Shown: positions 23,880 through 32,086, numbered from the stretch's first letter. The stretch: 64,000 nucleotides of DNA from Ruthenibacterium avium (GCA_019118905.1 DWYA01000048.1:1-64000), one strand, 5' to 3'. The notes: generated by a model from the letters alone, not told the origin. Made by a program: numbers and translations.

Positions 23880-25129
23880 TTGGCGCGCGCTTGGGACACA
23901 GCTTTTCCAAGCCGATTCACGAGGCGCTCAACCCCGGCGCGTCCTACGAGCTTCATCCCTTGCCGGAGGAGGAACAGGCCAGAGCCTTTTTGAGCGACAG
24001 ACAATTTTCCGGCATCAATGTCACCATTCCCTATAAACGGCTGGTGATGGAGTATTGCGACGAAATTGCCCCCGCGGCAAAAGCCATCGGCGCAGTAAAT
24101 ACCGTGACCAACAGGAATGGGCGGCTTTGCGGCTATAACACCGATTACGATGGATTTTTGGAGATGGCAAGCAGCGCCGGAATTGATTTTGAAGGGCGGC
24201 GCGTGTTGATTTTAGGCACAGGCGGCACCGCCCGCACCGTTCACGCTGCTGTGACGGAAAAAGGGGCGGCGCATGTACATCACGCTTCTCACAGCGGAAC
24301 GCACGGTGCGCTGACCTATGAACAAGCCGTGCAGCAGGGCGGTTCATTTGATATTTTAGTTAATACCACACCCGTGGGCATGTATCCAGACTGCGACGCC
24401 GCACCCGTAGACCTCAAAGATTTTCCGTATCTGTGCGGCGTGCTGGATGTGGTGTATAATCCGCTGAAAACCGAGCTTTTGTGCGCTGCCAAAGAGCGCG
24501 GAATCCCTCACGCGGGCGGTTTGCGGATGCTGGTGGCACAGGCTTTTTATGCGCAGCAGTATTTTCAGCAGAAAACACTGGATCGTGCCCGCATGGATGA
24601 AATTTATCGCCGGCTGGTGGCTGACCGCGCCAATTTGGTGCTGGTAGGAATGCCTTCCAGCGGAAAAAGCACAGTGGGACGCCTTTGCGCCGCACTCTTA
24701 AACAAAAAATTTGTGGATGCCGATGAGGTGTTGGAGCAGCGTGCCGGAAAGCCTATTTCGGAGATTTTGCGCCCCGGCGAGGAAACGGCCTTCCGTGATT
24801 TGGAAGAACAGGTAACGGCCGACCTTGCCAAAGAGGGCGGCTGTGTGATTGCTACCGGCGGCGGCGTGGTGCTGCGCGAGCAAAATGTGCGGCGGCTGCG
24901 GCGCGGGGGTGCAGTCATTTGGCTGGACAGACCGCTGGAAGCGCTGGAACACGGCGGCAGCCGCCCGCTTTCCGCAACCCCTGAAGCACTGAAAGAACAG
25001 TGGCGCGTGCGTCGTCCGCTGTACGAAGCAGCCGCTCATGCCGCTGTAAAAAATAATGCGTCCGCGCAGGAAACGGCGCAGAAGATAAAGGAGATTTTTC
25101 ATGAAGTTCTTAATCGTGAATGGCCCTAA
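23864..25129 (+). CDS. aroEK: Shikimate dehydrogenase-shikimate kinase fusion
   Basis: 421 residues from the ATG at 23864 inside the end of aroC. Residues 1-245 are shikimate dehydrogenase: GHSFSKPIH (substrate), INVTIPYK with K58 and NTDYDGF with D94 (catalytic pair), and the GTGGTARTV Rossmann loop. The usual NADP-binding N/S-R-T motif reads ASHSGTH, lacking the Arg. Residues 255-421 are shikimate kinase: GMPSSGKST (262-270), VDADE, TGGGVV (331-336) and a lid region near 366 (SRPLS). The fused enzyme would perform consecutive reduction of dehydroshikimate and 3-phosphorylation of shikimate. It overlaps aroQ by 29 bases. The two halves are in one uninterrupted frame. Confidence 0.94.
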   Translation: MEYGLIGARLGHSFSKPIHEALNPGASYELHPLPEEEQARAFLSDRQFSGINVTIPYKRLVMEYCDEIAPAAKAIGAVNTVTNRNGRLCGYNTDYDGFLEMASSAGIDFEGRRVLILGTGGTARTVHAAVTEKGAAHVHHASHSGTHGALTYEQAVQQGGSFDILVNTTPVGMYPDCDAAPVDLKDFPYLCGVLDVVYNPLKTELLCAAKERGIPHAGGLRMLVAQAFYAQQYFQQKTLDRARMDEIYRRLVADRANLVLVGMPSSGKSTVGRLCAALLNKKFVDADEVLEQRAGKPISEILRPGEETAFRDLEEQVTADLAKEGGCVIATGGGVVLREQNVRRLRRGGAVIWLDRPLEALEHGGSRPLSATPEALKEQWRVRRPLYEAAAHAAVKNNASAQETAQKIKEIFHEVLNREWP

Positions 25130-25541
25130 TCTCAATATGCTGGGAATCCGGGAGCCGGAGGTTTACGGTTCGATGACCTATGAGGAACTGGTGTATTTTC
25201 TGCATGAGGAGGCTTTGAAGCTCGGCGTAGAAATTGAAGTATTTCAGTCGAACAGCGAGGGCGAAATTGTCAACGAGATTCAGCGCGCTTACCGCCGCGT
25301 GGATGGCATTATCATCAATCCGGCGGCTTACACGCATACATCAATTGCCATTTTGGACGCTTTGAAAGCTGTGTCCATTCCCGCCGCCGAGGTCCATTTG
25401 TCGGACGTGACCAAGCGGGAAGAATTCCGTCAGGTGAGCTATGCAGGCATGGCCTGTGAATTTCACTTCATTGGCGAAGGAAAAGAGGGCTACGTCCACG
25501 CGATGCAGGCCTTGAAAGAAAAGCTGGGTGCTGCCCAATAA
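25101..25541 (+). CDS. aroQ: Type II 3-dehydroquinate dehydratase
   Basis: 146 residues. The dodecameric type II enzyme dehydrates 3-dehydroquinate to 3-dehydroshikimate. Signatures are NGPNLNMLGIREPEVYG with the catalytic Tyr (Y23), QSNSEGEIV, NPAAYTHTSIAILDA and EVHLSDV. AAGGAGA lies 8 bases upstream of the ATG, inside the coding end of the aroE-aroK fusion, so translation is coupled. An 82-base gap leads to the DAHP synthase gene. Confidence 0.96.
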   Translation: MKFLIVNGPNLNMLGIREPEVYGSMTYEELVYFLHEEALKLGVEIEVFQSNSEGEIVNEIQRAYRRVDGIIINPAAYTHTSIAILDALKAVSIPAAEVHLSDVTKREEFRQVSYAGMACEFHFIGEGKEGYVHAMQALKEKLGAAQ

Positions 25542-25623
25542 AGGCAGTGACAGAGCGCGGGAAGGCCGAGTGTATTTGATACGCGGCTGATGCGGCGCTT
25601 GATATTAGAGGGGAGAGAAAAGA

Positions 25624-26637
25624 ATGATTATCAGTACCAAAAAAGGAACACCGGCAGAGGAATTAGAGCGCATTTTGCACGACTTTGAGCAAAAGGGTCT
25701 TTCCGTGACGATGATCCGCGGCACCGATTACAACGTATTCGGTCTGGTGGGCGATACCACCGTTTTGGACGAAAAACAAATTCGCGCAAACCCGTATGTG
25801 GACAATGTGCAGCGCGTCAGCGAGCCGTACAAAAAGGCCAACCGCCTGTTCCACGAGGAGGACAGTGTCGTAGATGTCGCCGGCATTAAAGTGGGCGGCA
25901 AGGAAAAGCTGGTTGTCATCGGCGGCCCTTGCAGCGTAGAGGGCGACAACGTCATCGACATTGCAAAGCAGGTGAAAGCCGCAGGTGCTTGCATGCTGCG
26001 CGGCGGCGCTTACAAGCCCCGCACTTCGCCCTATGCGTTCCAAGGTATGGAAACAGACGGTATTTTGGCGATGGTAAAAGCGCGTGAAGCAACGGGCTTG
26101 CCCATTGTCAGCGAGCTGATGAGCGAGGACAAGATTGAGGAGTTTGAGCAGTACGTTGATTTGGTGCAAATCGGCGCGCGCAATATGCAGAACTTCCACT
26201 TGCTCAAAGCAGTGGGCAAAATGAAAAAGCCTGTGCTGCTGAAACGCGGCTTGGCCAATACCATCGAGGAGTGGATTATGTCCGCAGAGTACATTATGGC
26301 GGGCGGCAACGAGAACGTTATCCTGTGCGAGCGCGGCATCCGCACCTTTGAAAAATACACCCGCAATACTTTGGATCTTTCGGTGGTTCCCATCATCAAG
26401 GAAAAAACCCACTTGCCGATCATCATCGACCCCAGCCATGCCACAGGCAATTGGCGCTATGTGGAAAGCATGAGCCTTGCTGCGGTAGCCGCCGGTGCAG
26501 ATGGATTGATTATCGAAGTACATCCGTGCCCGGAGTGTGCGTGGAGCGATGGCGCGCAGAGCCTGAAGCCCGAACGCTTTGCCGAAGTGGTGCGCAAAGC
26601 GCGTGAGATTGCGCGCGTTGTGGGCCGCGATCTGTAA
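25624..26637 (+). CDS. aroF: DAHP synthase, type I-beta with N-terminal regulatory domain
   Basis: 337 residues. It condenses PEP with erythrose-4-phosphate, the entry step of the shikimate pathway. Residues 1-70 form the ferredoxin-like regulatory domain of I-beta enzymes. The TIM barrel follows with GGPCSVEG (metal-ligand Cys near 104), RGGAYKPRTSPYAFQG, GARNMQNF, IIDPSHATG (ligand His) and EVHPCPECAWSDGAQSL (ligands Glu and Asp). AGGGGAG precedes the ATG. A strong terminator follows, so aroA-tyrA may also have their own promoter. Confidence 0.96.
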   Translation: MIISTKKGTPAEELERILHDFEQKGLSVTMIRGTDYNVFGLVGDTTVLDEKQIRANPYVDNVQRVSEPYKKANRLFHEEDSVVDVAGIKVGGKEKLVVIGGPCSVEGDNVIDIAKQVKAAGACMLRGGAYKPRTSPYAFQGMETDGILAMVKAREATGLPIVSELMSEDKIEEFEQYVDLVQIGARNMQNFHLLKAVGKMKKPVLLKRGLANTIEEWIMSAEYIMAGGNENVILCERGIRTFEKYTRNTLDLSVVPIIKEKTHLPIIIDPSHATGNWRYVESMSLAAVAAGADGLIIEVHPCPECAWSDGAQSLKPERFAEVVRKAREIARVVGRDL

Positions 26638-26653
26638 CGAATGAAGCACTTGT

Positions 26654-26679
26654 AAAAAGGGGGCGCGTGCCCCCTTTTT
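26654..26679. terminator. Bidirectional terminator after DAHP synthase
   Basis: AAAAAGGGGGC and GCCCCCTTTTT pair around a 4-base loop, giving a U-tract in both directions, 17 bases after the DAHP synthase stop. Confidence 0.88.
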
Positions 26680-26707
26680 CGAGCTTTATGCACCTTTTGT
26701 AATTTGC

Positions 26708-26727
26708 TGCAAACAGATATGTTTGCA
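26708..26727. promoter_or_regulatory. Inverted repeat upstream of aroA
   Basis: TGCAAAC, AGATAT, GTTTGCA is a perfect 7-bp palindrome with a 6-base centre, 30 bases before the aroA start. It could be an operator for a dimeric repressor or a small RNA hairpin. No known operator is matched. Confidence 0.35.
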
Positions 26728-26757
26728 TGACTGAATGAACGAACAGGAGAACAAGCT

Positions 26758-28023
26758 ATGCGTGTTAATTTTCAACCAAGCCGCTGCGAAGGCACGGTGA
26801 CGGTTCCGCCCTCGAAAAGTATGGCGCATCGCACGCTGATTTGTGCGGCGCTGGCCGAAGGGGAAAGCATCATTGAAAATTTGGCCTTTTCGCAAGATAT
26901 TGAAGCAACCATTCGCGGTTTGTGCGCCTTCGGCGCCCGCGTGGAGCGTTTGGGCGATTCTACCGTGCGTGTTCACGGAATGGGGTGGCCCAAAGCCCCT
27001 GCCGAGCCGATTGACTGCGGAGAAAGCGGCTCTACGCTGCGCTTTTTTATTCCGCTCGCGGCGCTGGTGGGTCAGCCTGTGCGCTTTGTGGGCCATGGCC
27101 GCCTGATGGAGCGACCGCAAAATGTTTACGAAGAAATCTTTGCACAAAAGGGCGTGCATTTCTCACATACCACCGAGGAAATTGTGGTGGACGGCACGCT
27201 GCCCGCGGGAGAGTACCGCGTGGATGGCAGTGTATCCAGCCAGTTTATTACCGGCCTGCTGCTGGCGCTGTCCTTGCTGAAAGCGCCCAGCACCTTAACC
27301 GTTACACCGCCGTTTGAAAGTGCCAGCTATGTGGCGCTTACCTGCGCCGCGATGGCGGATTGCGGCGTTGTTGTGGAACAGCGGGATAATACATTTTGTA
27401 TAAAAGGAAATGAAAAATACACAGCGAAACATTTGCGCGTAGAAGGCGACTGGTCGCAGGCGGCATTTTTTGCCGTGCCGGGCAGCATTTTGGGCGGCAT
27501 TTGTGTACAAGGACTGCGAGAGAACTCCTTGCAGGGCGACCGCGCTGTGCTGGATATTCTGCGCCGCTGCGGTGCGCGTTTTACGCAGAAAGACGGTGTG
27601 TATTGCTTTGAAAAAAGCGCGCTTCATGCCACGGAAATCGACCTTGCCGACTGTCCTGATTTAGGGCCGGTGCTGATGGCGATGGCGCTGTTTTGCGAGG
27701 GAGAAACTCACTTTATTCATGCGCGCCGGCTGCGCATTAAAGAGTCCGACCGCATTGCAGCCATGGAATGTGAAATCCGAAAAATGGGCGGCGTAATTCG
27801 TTCCACTGAGGACGAGGTCTATGTCACGGGCGGCTCCCTTCACACCGCAGAGCTGGACAGCCACAACGACCACCGCATTGCCATGGCAATGGCCGCTGCG
27901 TCGATGGCGAGCGGCGTTCCCGTTGTCATCGACGACGCACAAGCCGTGCGGAAAAGCTATGCGAACTTCTGGGACGACGCCGCTTCACTCGGCGTACAGG
28001 TGGAGCGACATGAAACAGCGTGA
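26758..28023 (+). CDS. aroA: 3-phosphoshikimate 1-carboxyvinyltransferase (EPSP synthase)
   Basis: 421 residues, usual length. It adds the enolpyruvyl group of PEP to shikimate-3-phosphate. Signatures are PPSKSMAHRTLI (17-28), CGESGSTLRFF (near 84), GRLMERPQ, SGSVSSQFITGLLLAL-type substrate loop (near 158), KESDR (near 330) and SHNDHRIAMA (near 370). AGGAGA lies upstream of the ATG. It overlaps tyrA by 14 bases. Confidence 0.96.
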   Translation: MRVNFQPSRCEGTVTVPPSKSMAHRTLICAALAEGESIIENLAFSQDIEATIRGLCAFGARVERLGDSTVRVHGMGWPKAPAEPIDCGESGSTLRFFIPLAALVGQPVRFVGHGRLMERPQNVYEEIFAQKGVHFSHTTEEIVVDGTLPAGEYRVDGSVSSQFITGLLLALSLLKAPSTLTVTPPFESASYVALTCAAMADCGVVVEQRDNTFCIKGNEKYTAKHLRVEGDWSQAAFFAVPGSILGGICVQGLRENSLQGDRAVLDILRRCGARFTQKDGVYCFEKSALHATEIDLADCPDLGPVLMAMALFCEGETHFIHARRLRIKESDRIAAMECEIRKMGGVIRSTEDEVYVTGGSLHTAELDSHNDHRIAMAMAAASMASGVPVVIDDAQAVRKSYANFWDDAASLGVQVERHETA

Positions 28024-28885
28024 ATTTTGTATTGTCGGTTTGGGATTGCTGGGCGGCAGCTATGCCATTGCGCTGACCAATGCGGGCTGCCGTGTGACTG
28101 CCGTTGATGTGCGGGCCGAAGCGCTCGACTATGCACGCGGGCAGGGCTGGATTGCGGAAGGGGCCTTGCCTGAGCAGGCAGAAGCGCTGCTGGGCCGTGC
28201 CGAAGTGATTGTGCTTGGTCTGTATCCGCAGGATGTTGTGCCTTGGGTACAGCAATTTCAGCCCTTTTTTCAGCCCGGCGTATTATTGACGGATGTATGC
28301 GGCGTGAAGCGCGCTGTTGTAGAGCGTGTGCAAGATGTGCTGCGTCCCGATACCGAATTGATTGCCTGTCATCCGATGGCGGGCAAAGAGGTGAGCGGCG
28401 TGGAATATGCCGACTGTGCAATTTTTCGCCCGGCGAACTTCTTAATTACCCCAACCGAAAAAAATAGCGCCGAGGCAATCGCGTTTGCCCACGAGCTGGG
28501 GCGTACACTCGGTTTTAGGCGTATCACAGAGCTGTCTTGCGCACGCCACGACGAGATGATTGGCTATGTCAGCCAGCTGACGCACGCCATTGCCGTGGCG
28601 CTCATGAACGCCAACGACGACCCCGAGCTGCCTTTGACAACGGGAGATTCCTTCCGCGATTTAACGCGCATTGCCAAAATTAACGATAAGCTTTGGAGCG
28701 AGCTGTTTTTGGAAAACAGCGATTTGCTGATTCAGGAAATCGACCGTTTTTCCGCTGAGCTGGGAAAACTGCGTACTGCGTTGGAGCAGGAAGATAAAGA
28801 CGCACTTTGTACCATGTTCCGCGCTTCAACCGCACGCAGAAAGCTGTTTGACCGCACAGAGGCGGAAAAAACGCGGGAAAATTGA
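28010..28885 (+). CDS. tyrA: Prephenate dehydrogenase
   Basis: 291 residues from the ATG at 28010, inside the end of aroA. It oxidises and decarboxylates prephenate to 4-hydroxyphenylpyruvate. GLGLLGGSYA (near 10) is the dinucleotide-binding loop. ACHPMAGKEVSGVE (near 122) carries the conserved substrate-site His. The helical C-terminus includes SQLTHAIAVALMN near 184. There is no C-terminal ACT domain, so tyrosine feedback by that route is not expected. It is the last gene of the aromatic cluster, directly upstream of the DnaA-box-like region. Confidence 0.95.
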   Translation: MKQREFCIVGLGLLGGSYAIALTNAGCRVTAVDVRAEALDYARGQGWIAEGALPEQAEALLGRAEVIVLGLYPQDVVPWVQQFQPFFQPGVLLTDVCGVKRAVVERVQDVLRPDTELIACHPMAGKEVSGVEYADCAIFRPANFLITPTEKNSAEAIAFAHELGRTLGFRRITELSCARHDEMIGYVSQLTHAIAVALMNANDDPELPLTTGDSFRDLTRIAKINDKLWSELFLENSDLLIQEIDRFSAELGKLRTALEQEDKDALCTMFRASTARRKLFDRTEAEKTREN

Positions 28886-28914
28886 GGAACGAAGTTTTCA
28901 ACCATTGCGGAAAG

Positions 28915-29098
28915 TGTGGAAAGTTTTCCACGAAGTTTTCCACTTTTCCACAACGGTAATTGTGAAAATCTGTGAAAATCGGCCTAAAATGCGGAAAAAA
29001 CGGCGTGATTCACACACACAGCGGCTGTGGAAAGTGTGGAAAACGCACCGATGAAAAACAGCTGAGTTTTCAACAGTTGGGGAAAACTATGTGGAAAA
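28915..29098. promoter_or_regulatory. Cluster of DnaA-box-like 9-mers
   Basis: Three exact TTTTCCACA boxes (28944-28952 plus; 29035-29043 and 29090-29098 minus) and at least seven one-to-two-mismatch relatives (28915, 28924, 28936, 28961, 28971, 29026, 29067) fall within 184 bases between tyrA and the GNAT gene. Known bacterial DnaA boxes follow TTATNCACA, and TTTTCCACA variants occur in Firmicutes origins. No dnaA, dnaN, rpmH or gidA is nearby, so this is better read as a DnaA-binding cluster outside oriC than as oriC itself. Confidence 0.6.
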
Positions 29099-29118
29099 CT
29101 TGGAAGGAAGGGTGAAAA

Positions 29119-29652
29119 GTGGAAGCAAGACTTTATTTAACACAGCCAAAACCGGAACACAAACGCGCGGTTTGGTGCTACCGGGCCGAGTTTTTGCAAA
29201 ATGGAGAACCGCCCTGCGGCAGTGCGCTGCTGGATCGGGCGAATTGTTATGAACAATGGCTGGAGAGAAATATCAAAAACCGCTGTCAGGAAACCGCTGC
29301 GCCCGGCCTCGTAGAAGCAACCACTTATCTTGCCTTTTTGAAAGATACGGATGAGCTGGTTGGAATGATTGACTTCCGGCACAGTTTAAATGATTATTTG
29401 CGCGAGTATGGCGGGCACATTGGGTACAGTGTGCGCAAGCGAAAGCGCCGCCAAGGCTATGGCAGCGAAATGCTGTCTCTTTGCTTGGACGAGTGCCGTG
29501 CCTATGGGCTGAAAGAGGTGCTTATCACTTGTAATAAAGAGAATCTGGCCAGCGCCGCCACCATTCGCAAAGTGGGCGGTATACTGGAAAACGAAGTGCC
29601 CCATGGAGGGACGTTGGTACAGCGCTACTGGGTGAAGCTCGACGAGAAATAA
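29119..29652 (+). CDS. GNAT family N-acetyltransferase
   Basis: 177 residues from a GTG with AAGGAAGGG upstream. The GNAT fold is shown by LVGMIDFRHS (beta 4 region, near 76), GHIGYSVRKRKRRQGYGSEML with the acetyl-CoA pyrophosphate motif RRQGYG (near 112), and ENLASAATIRKVGG (near 151). The substrate is unknown; similar proteins acylate small amines or protein N-termini. Its start codon lies 20 bases after the last DnaA-like box, so its transcription may be influenced by that cluster (inference). Confidence 0.9.
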   Translation: MEARLYLTQPKPEHKRAVWCYRAEFLQNGEPPCGSALLDRANCYEQWLERNIKNRCQETAAPGLVEATTYLAFLKDTDELVGMIDFRHSLNDYLREYGGHIGYSVRKRKRRQGYGSEMLSLCLDECRAYGLKEVLITCNKENLASAATIRKVGGILENEVPHGGTLVQRYWVKLDEK

Positions 29653-29663
29653 GGCGCAAAAAA

Positions 29664-29687
29664 GCCGCAGGACGCTTGTCCTGCGGC
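29664..29687. terminator. Shared terminator, GNAT and cyclophilin genes
   Basis: A perfect 10-bp stem, GCCGCAGGAC and GTCCTGCGGC with loop GCTT. On the minus strand it runs into TTTTTT, a strong terminator for the cyclophilin gene; the plus direction has a weaker T-tract. Confidence 0.85.
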
Positions 29688-29712
29688 AAATGCGTTTGCT
29701 TTTCAGCGAAGA

Positions 29713-30189
29713 TTATTCTTCAACAATGCGCACGGTTTTCATGACAACCGGAGTGGTCGGACGGTCGTTGCGGTCGGTTTTCACGCCTGCGATTTCGTCC
29801 ACTACCTCGATGCCTTCAACAACTTTACCGAAAGCGGCATAGTCACCGTCCAGATGAGGGGCATCTTTGTGCATAATGAAAAATTGGCTGCCGGCAGAGT
29901 TGGGCATCATGCTGCGTGCCATGCTGATCACACCGCGGGTGTGCTTCAAGGGGTTTTTCCACCCGTTGGAGGCAAATTCGCCCTTAATGCCGTAGCCCGG
30001 GCCGCCCATACCGGTGCCGTCCGGGTCGCCGCCCTGAATCATGAAGCCGGGAATGATGCGGTGGAAGGTCAGGCCGTCATAAAAGCCCTCCTTTACGAGC
30101 TTTTCAAAGTTTTCAACGGTGAGCGGCGCTGCCGAAGCATCCAGCTCAATGCGGATGACTTTTCCGTTTTCCATTGTGATTTCAACCAT
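29713..30189 (-). CDS. Cyclophilin-type peptidyl-prolyl isomerase
   Basis: 158 residues from the ATG at 30189, with AAAAGGAG upstream. The cyclophilin core is clear: FHRIIPGFMIQGGDPDGTGMGGPGYG (catalytic Arg and Gln; given here only as a landmark of the region near 43-68), NSAGSQFFIMHKDAPHLDG near 100 and YAAFGKVVEGIEVVD near 120. There is no signal peptide, so it is the cytosolic form that speeds proline isomerisation in protein folding. It is monocistronic. Confidence 0.95.
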   Translation of the reverse strand: MVEITMENGKVIRIELDASAAPLTVENFEKLVKEGFYDGLTFHRIIPGFMIQGGDPDGTGMGGPGYGIKGEFASNGWKNPLKHTRGVISMARSMMPNSAGSQFFIMHKDAPHLDGDYAAFGKVVEGIEVVDEIAGVKTDRNDRPTTPVVMKTVRIVEE

Positions 30190-30244
30190 ATTGGATAAAC
30201 TCCTTTTCCTCAAAGTGTTTTGCCGCGCTGCGGCCTATTTTTTC

Positions 30245-30253
30245 ACTATACCA
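30245..30253 (-). promoter_or_regulatory. Extended -10 promoter of the cyclophilin gene
   Basis: On the minus strand TGGTATAGT forms an extended -10 (TG, one base, TATAGT) about 55 bases before the start codon. No convincing -35 is seen, as is usual for extended -10 promoters. Confidence 0.45.
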
Positions 30254-30269
30254 TATTTTTTTATAAAAT

Positions 30270-30301
30270 GCCATCCCTCAATCCGCTTGATTGCGGATGG
30301 C
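30270..30301 (+). promoter_or_regulatory. Hairpin in the cyuA leader
   Basis: GCCATCC (30270-30276) pairs with GGATGGC (30295-30301), with an inner AATC/GATT stem. It ends about 5 bases before an AAAGGA sequence upstream of the cyuA start and could affect translation or mRNA stability. Confidence 0.35.
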
Positions 30302-30324
30302 GTCAGAAAGGATGTTGACCGAGC

Positions 30325-31602
30325 ATGGAACAAAAGGTATATGACACTTACACCGACATACTGCACCGTGAGCTGATTGTGGCAATGGGATGCACCGAAC
30401 CCATTGCGATTGCCTATGCCGGCGCACTGGCCAAAAAACTGCTGGGATGCCTGCCCGAGCGCGTTGAGCTGGGGTGCAGCGGCAATATTATCAAAAACGT
30501 GAAAGGCGTCACTGTGCCCAATTCCGGCGGGATGCGAGGCATTGAGATTGCAGCGCTGCTGGGAATCACCGGCGGCGATGCAGACCGCTGTTTGGCCGTG
30601 TTGGAGCGCGTCAACGATGAACAGCGTGCACAGGCAAAAGCGCTGCTGGAGCAGGGAGTTTGCCATACAACGCTGATTGAAGGGGAAGAAAACCTGGATA
30701 TTGTGCTGTCTGCTTTTGCAAAAGAGGATGAGGTATTGGTGGAAATCCGCGGCACACATACCAATGTGGTGCGTTTGGAGAAAAACGGTGTCAGCCAATT
30801 GAAAACGATGCCCCAGCAAATCGCGCAGGAAGCACAGCCCGACAAAACTCTTCTGAATGTCAAGGATATTTTGCACTATGGCGAAACGGTTGATTTAGAG
30901 CAGATTCGCTCGGTGCTGGAACGTCAAATGGAGTGCAATGACGCCATTGCAAAGGCTGGTTTGTCGCAGGAATACGGGGCGTGTGTCGGCAGCACACTCC
31001 ATGAAATGTACGGCAGTGAGATGCCGGAAATGCGCGCGGCAGCCGCGGCGGCGGCAGGCTCCGACGCCCGCATGAACGGCTGCCCCATGCCGGTGGTGAT
31101 CAATTCCGGCAGCGGAAACCAAGGGCTTACCATTACTCTTCCTGTGCTGATTTATGCCGCTCACTTGAAGGCAGGCCGTGAGAAAACACTGCGCGCTTTA
31201 GCCATTGCCAACTTGATGAGCGTTCACCAAAAGCGCTATATCGGCAGCCTGTCGGCCTACTGCGGCGCAACCAGTGCGGCGTGCTCGTCTGCGGTGGCAA
31301 TTTGCTGGATGATGGGCGGTACTTACGAACAGATTTGCGGCGTCATTACCAACACGCTGGCCACAATCGGCGGAATGCTGTGTGATGGTGCAAAGTCGTC
31401 TTGTGCCTCCAAAATTGCAACCGCTGTTTATGCGGCGCTGCTCAGTGTGCGCCTCAGCTTGGAAGGTCGCTGCTTTGAGCCGGGCGAGGGCTTGGTGGCT
31501 TCTAACGTAGAAACAACGATTCAAGACATCGGATATGTGGCAAGAGAGGGAATGCGCAAAGCGGATGTCGAAATTTTAAAGCTGATGCTGGAAAATCACT
31601 AA
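30325..31602 (+). CDS. cyuA: L-cysteine desulfidase / UPF0597 family
   Basis: 425 residues, the full length of the UPF0597 (YhaM/CyuA) family, which shares the iron-sulfur serine dehydratase alpha fold. Characterised members break L-cysteine into pyruvate, ammonia and sulfide with a [4Fe-4S] cluster. Landmarks are MGCTEPIAIAYAGA (C23), LGCSGNIIKNVKGVTVPN, NSGSGNQGL near 260 and CDGAKSSCASKIA near 352, whose cysteines probably bind the cluster. The gene stands alone, with no adjacent cysteine transporter (cyuP) or regulator. Some relatives may act on other substrates, so the exact reaction is inferred. Confidence 0.9.
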   Translation: MEQKVYDTYTDILHRELIVAMGCTEPIAIAYAGALAKKLLGCLPERVELGCSGNIIKNVKGVTVPNSGGMRGIEIAALLGITGGDADRCLAVLERVNDEQRAQAKALLEQGVCHTTLIEGEENLDIVLSAFAKEDEVLVEIRGTHTNVVRLEKNGVSQLKTMPQQIAQEAQPDKTLLNVKDILHYGETVDLEQIRSVLERQMECNDAIAKAGLSQEYGACVGSTLHEMYGSEMPEMRAAAAAAAGSDARMNGCPMPVVINSGSGNQGLTITLPVLIYAAHLKAGREKTLRALAIANLMSVHQKRYIGSLSAYCGATSAACSSAVAICWMMGGTYEQICGVITNTLATIGGMLCDGAKSSCASKIATAVYAALLSVRLSLEGRCFEPGEGLVASNVETTIQDIGYVAREGMRKADVEILKLMLENH

Positions 31603-31667
31603 GCGGTTTTTGAAAAACCGTAACTTTCAGCTTTTTCCCAAACTATTGCCTGCCGCGTGAAAAGTGC

Positions 31668-31690
31668 CGGGAATCCGTTAAGCATTCCCG
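31668..31690 (+). terminator. cyuA terminator
   Basis: CGGGAAT and ATTCCCG with a 9-base loop, flanked by short GTGC/TGC complementarity and followed by a T-run (GCTTTTTGC). Confidence 0.6.
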
Positions 31691-31734
31691 TGCTTTTTGC
31701 GAAATATCTGTGCGCTTTCCTATCTAAAAAACGC

Positions 31735-32086
31735 CTAAAAGAAACAAAGGTATGGTAAATGTAAAGCGAAACAATAAATGTTTTTCAAACGCTGTAAAAT
31801 GCAGGGAAAAATATTTTGCATAGTATGAAGATTTTGTAAACAAAATTTTATAAAAAAAGGACTTTCGTTCCAACAAAATATCAAGCTGAAATAAAACAGA
31901 ATGTATAGCACGTTTGAAGATTGTCCCAAAATAGCGGAATTAAAAATATAAAAAATTTTTAAAACGAAAAAAATAACCATGATTTTGATAAAAATAAGCA
32001 AGAAAGTGAAAAAATTTGTCATAACAAATATGGATTTTTGTTTCATGTGAAAAATGATGCGGAAGAATGTCAAAAGTTGCAAAATA
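31735..32086. other. AT-rich gene-free region upstream of the flagellar promoter
   Basis: About 350 bases of markedly AT-rich DNA with many A- and T-tracts, unlike the surrounding GC-richer genes. No supported gene; a hydrophobic minus-strand frame here starts at TTG without a ribosome binding site. A-tract bending, an UP element, or binding sites for flagellar regulators are plausible roles (inference). Confidence 0.5.

Noticed and set aside
26708..26727. A LexA/SOS box upstream of aroA
   Set aside because: The half-sites are separated by six bases and lack the CGAAC-N4-GTTCG form of Firmicutes LexA sites.
28885..29118. The DnaA-box-like region as the chromosomal origin oriC
   Set aside because: No dnaA, dnaN, recF, gyrB, rpmH or gidA nearby and no clear AT-rich unwinding element, so I call it a box cluster and not an origin.
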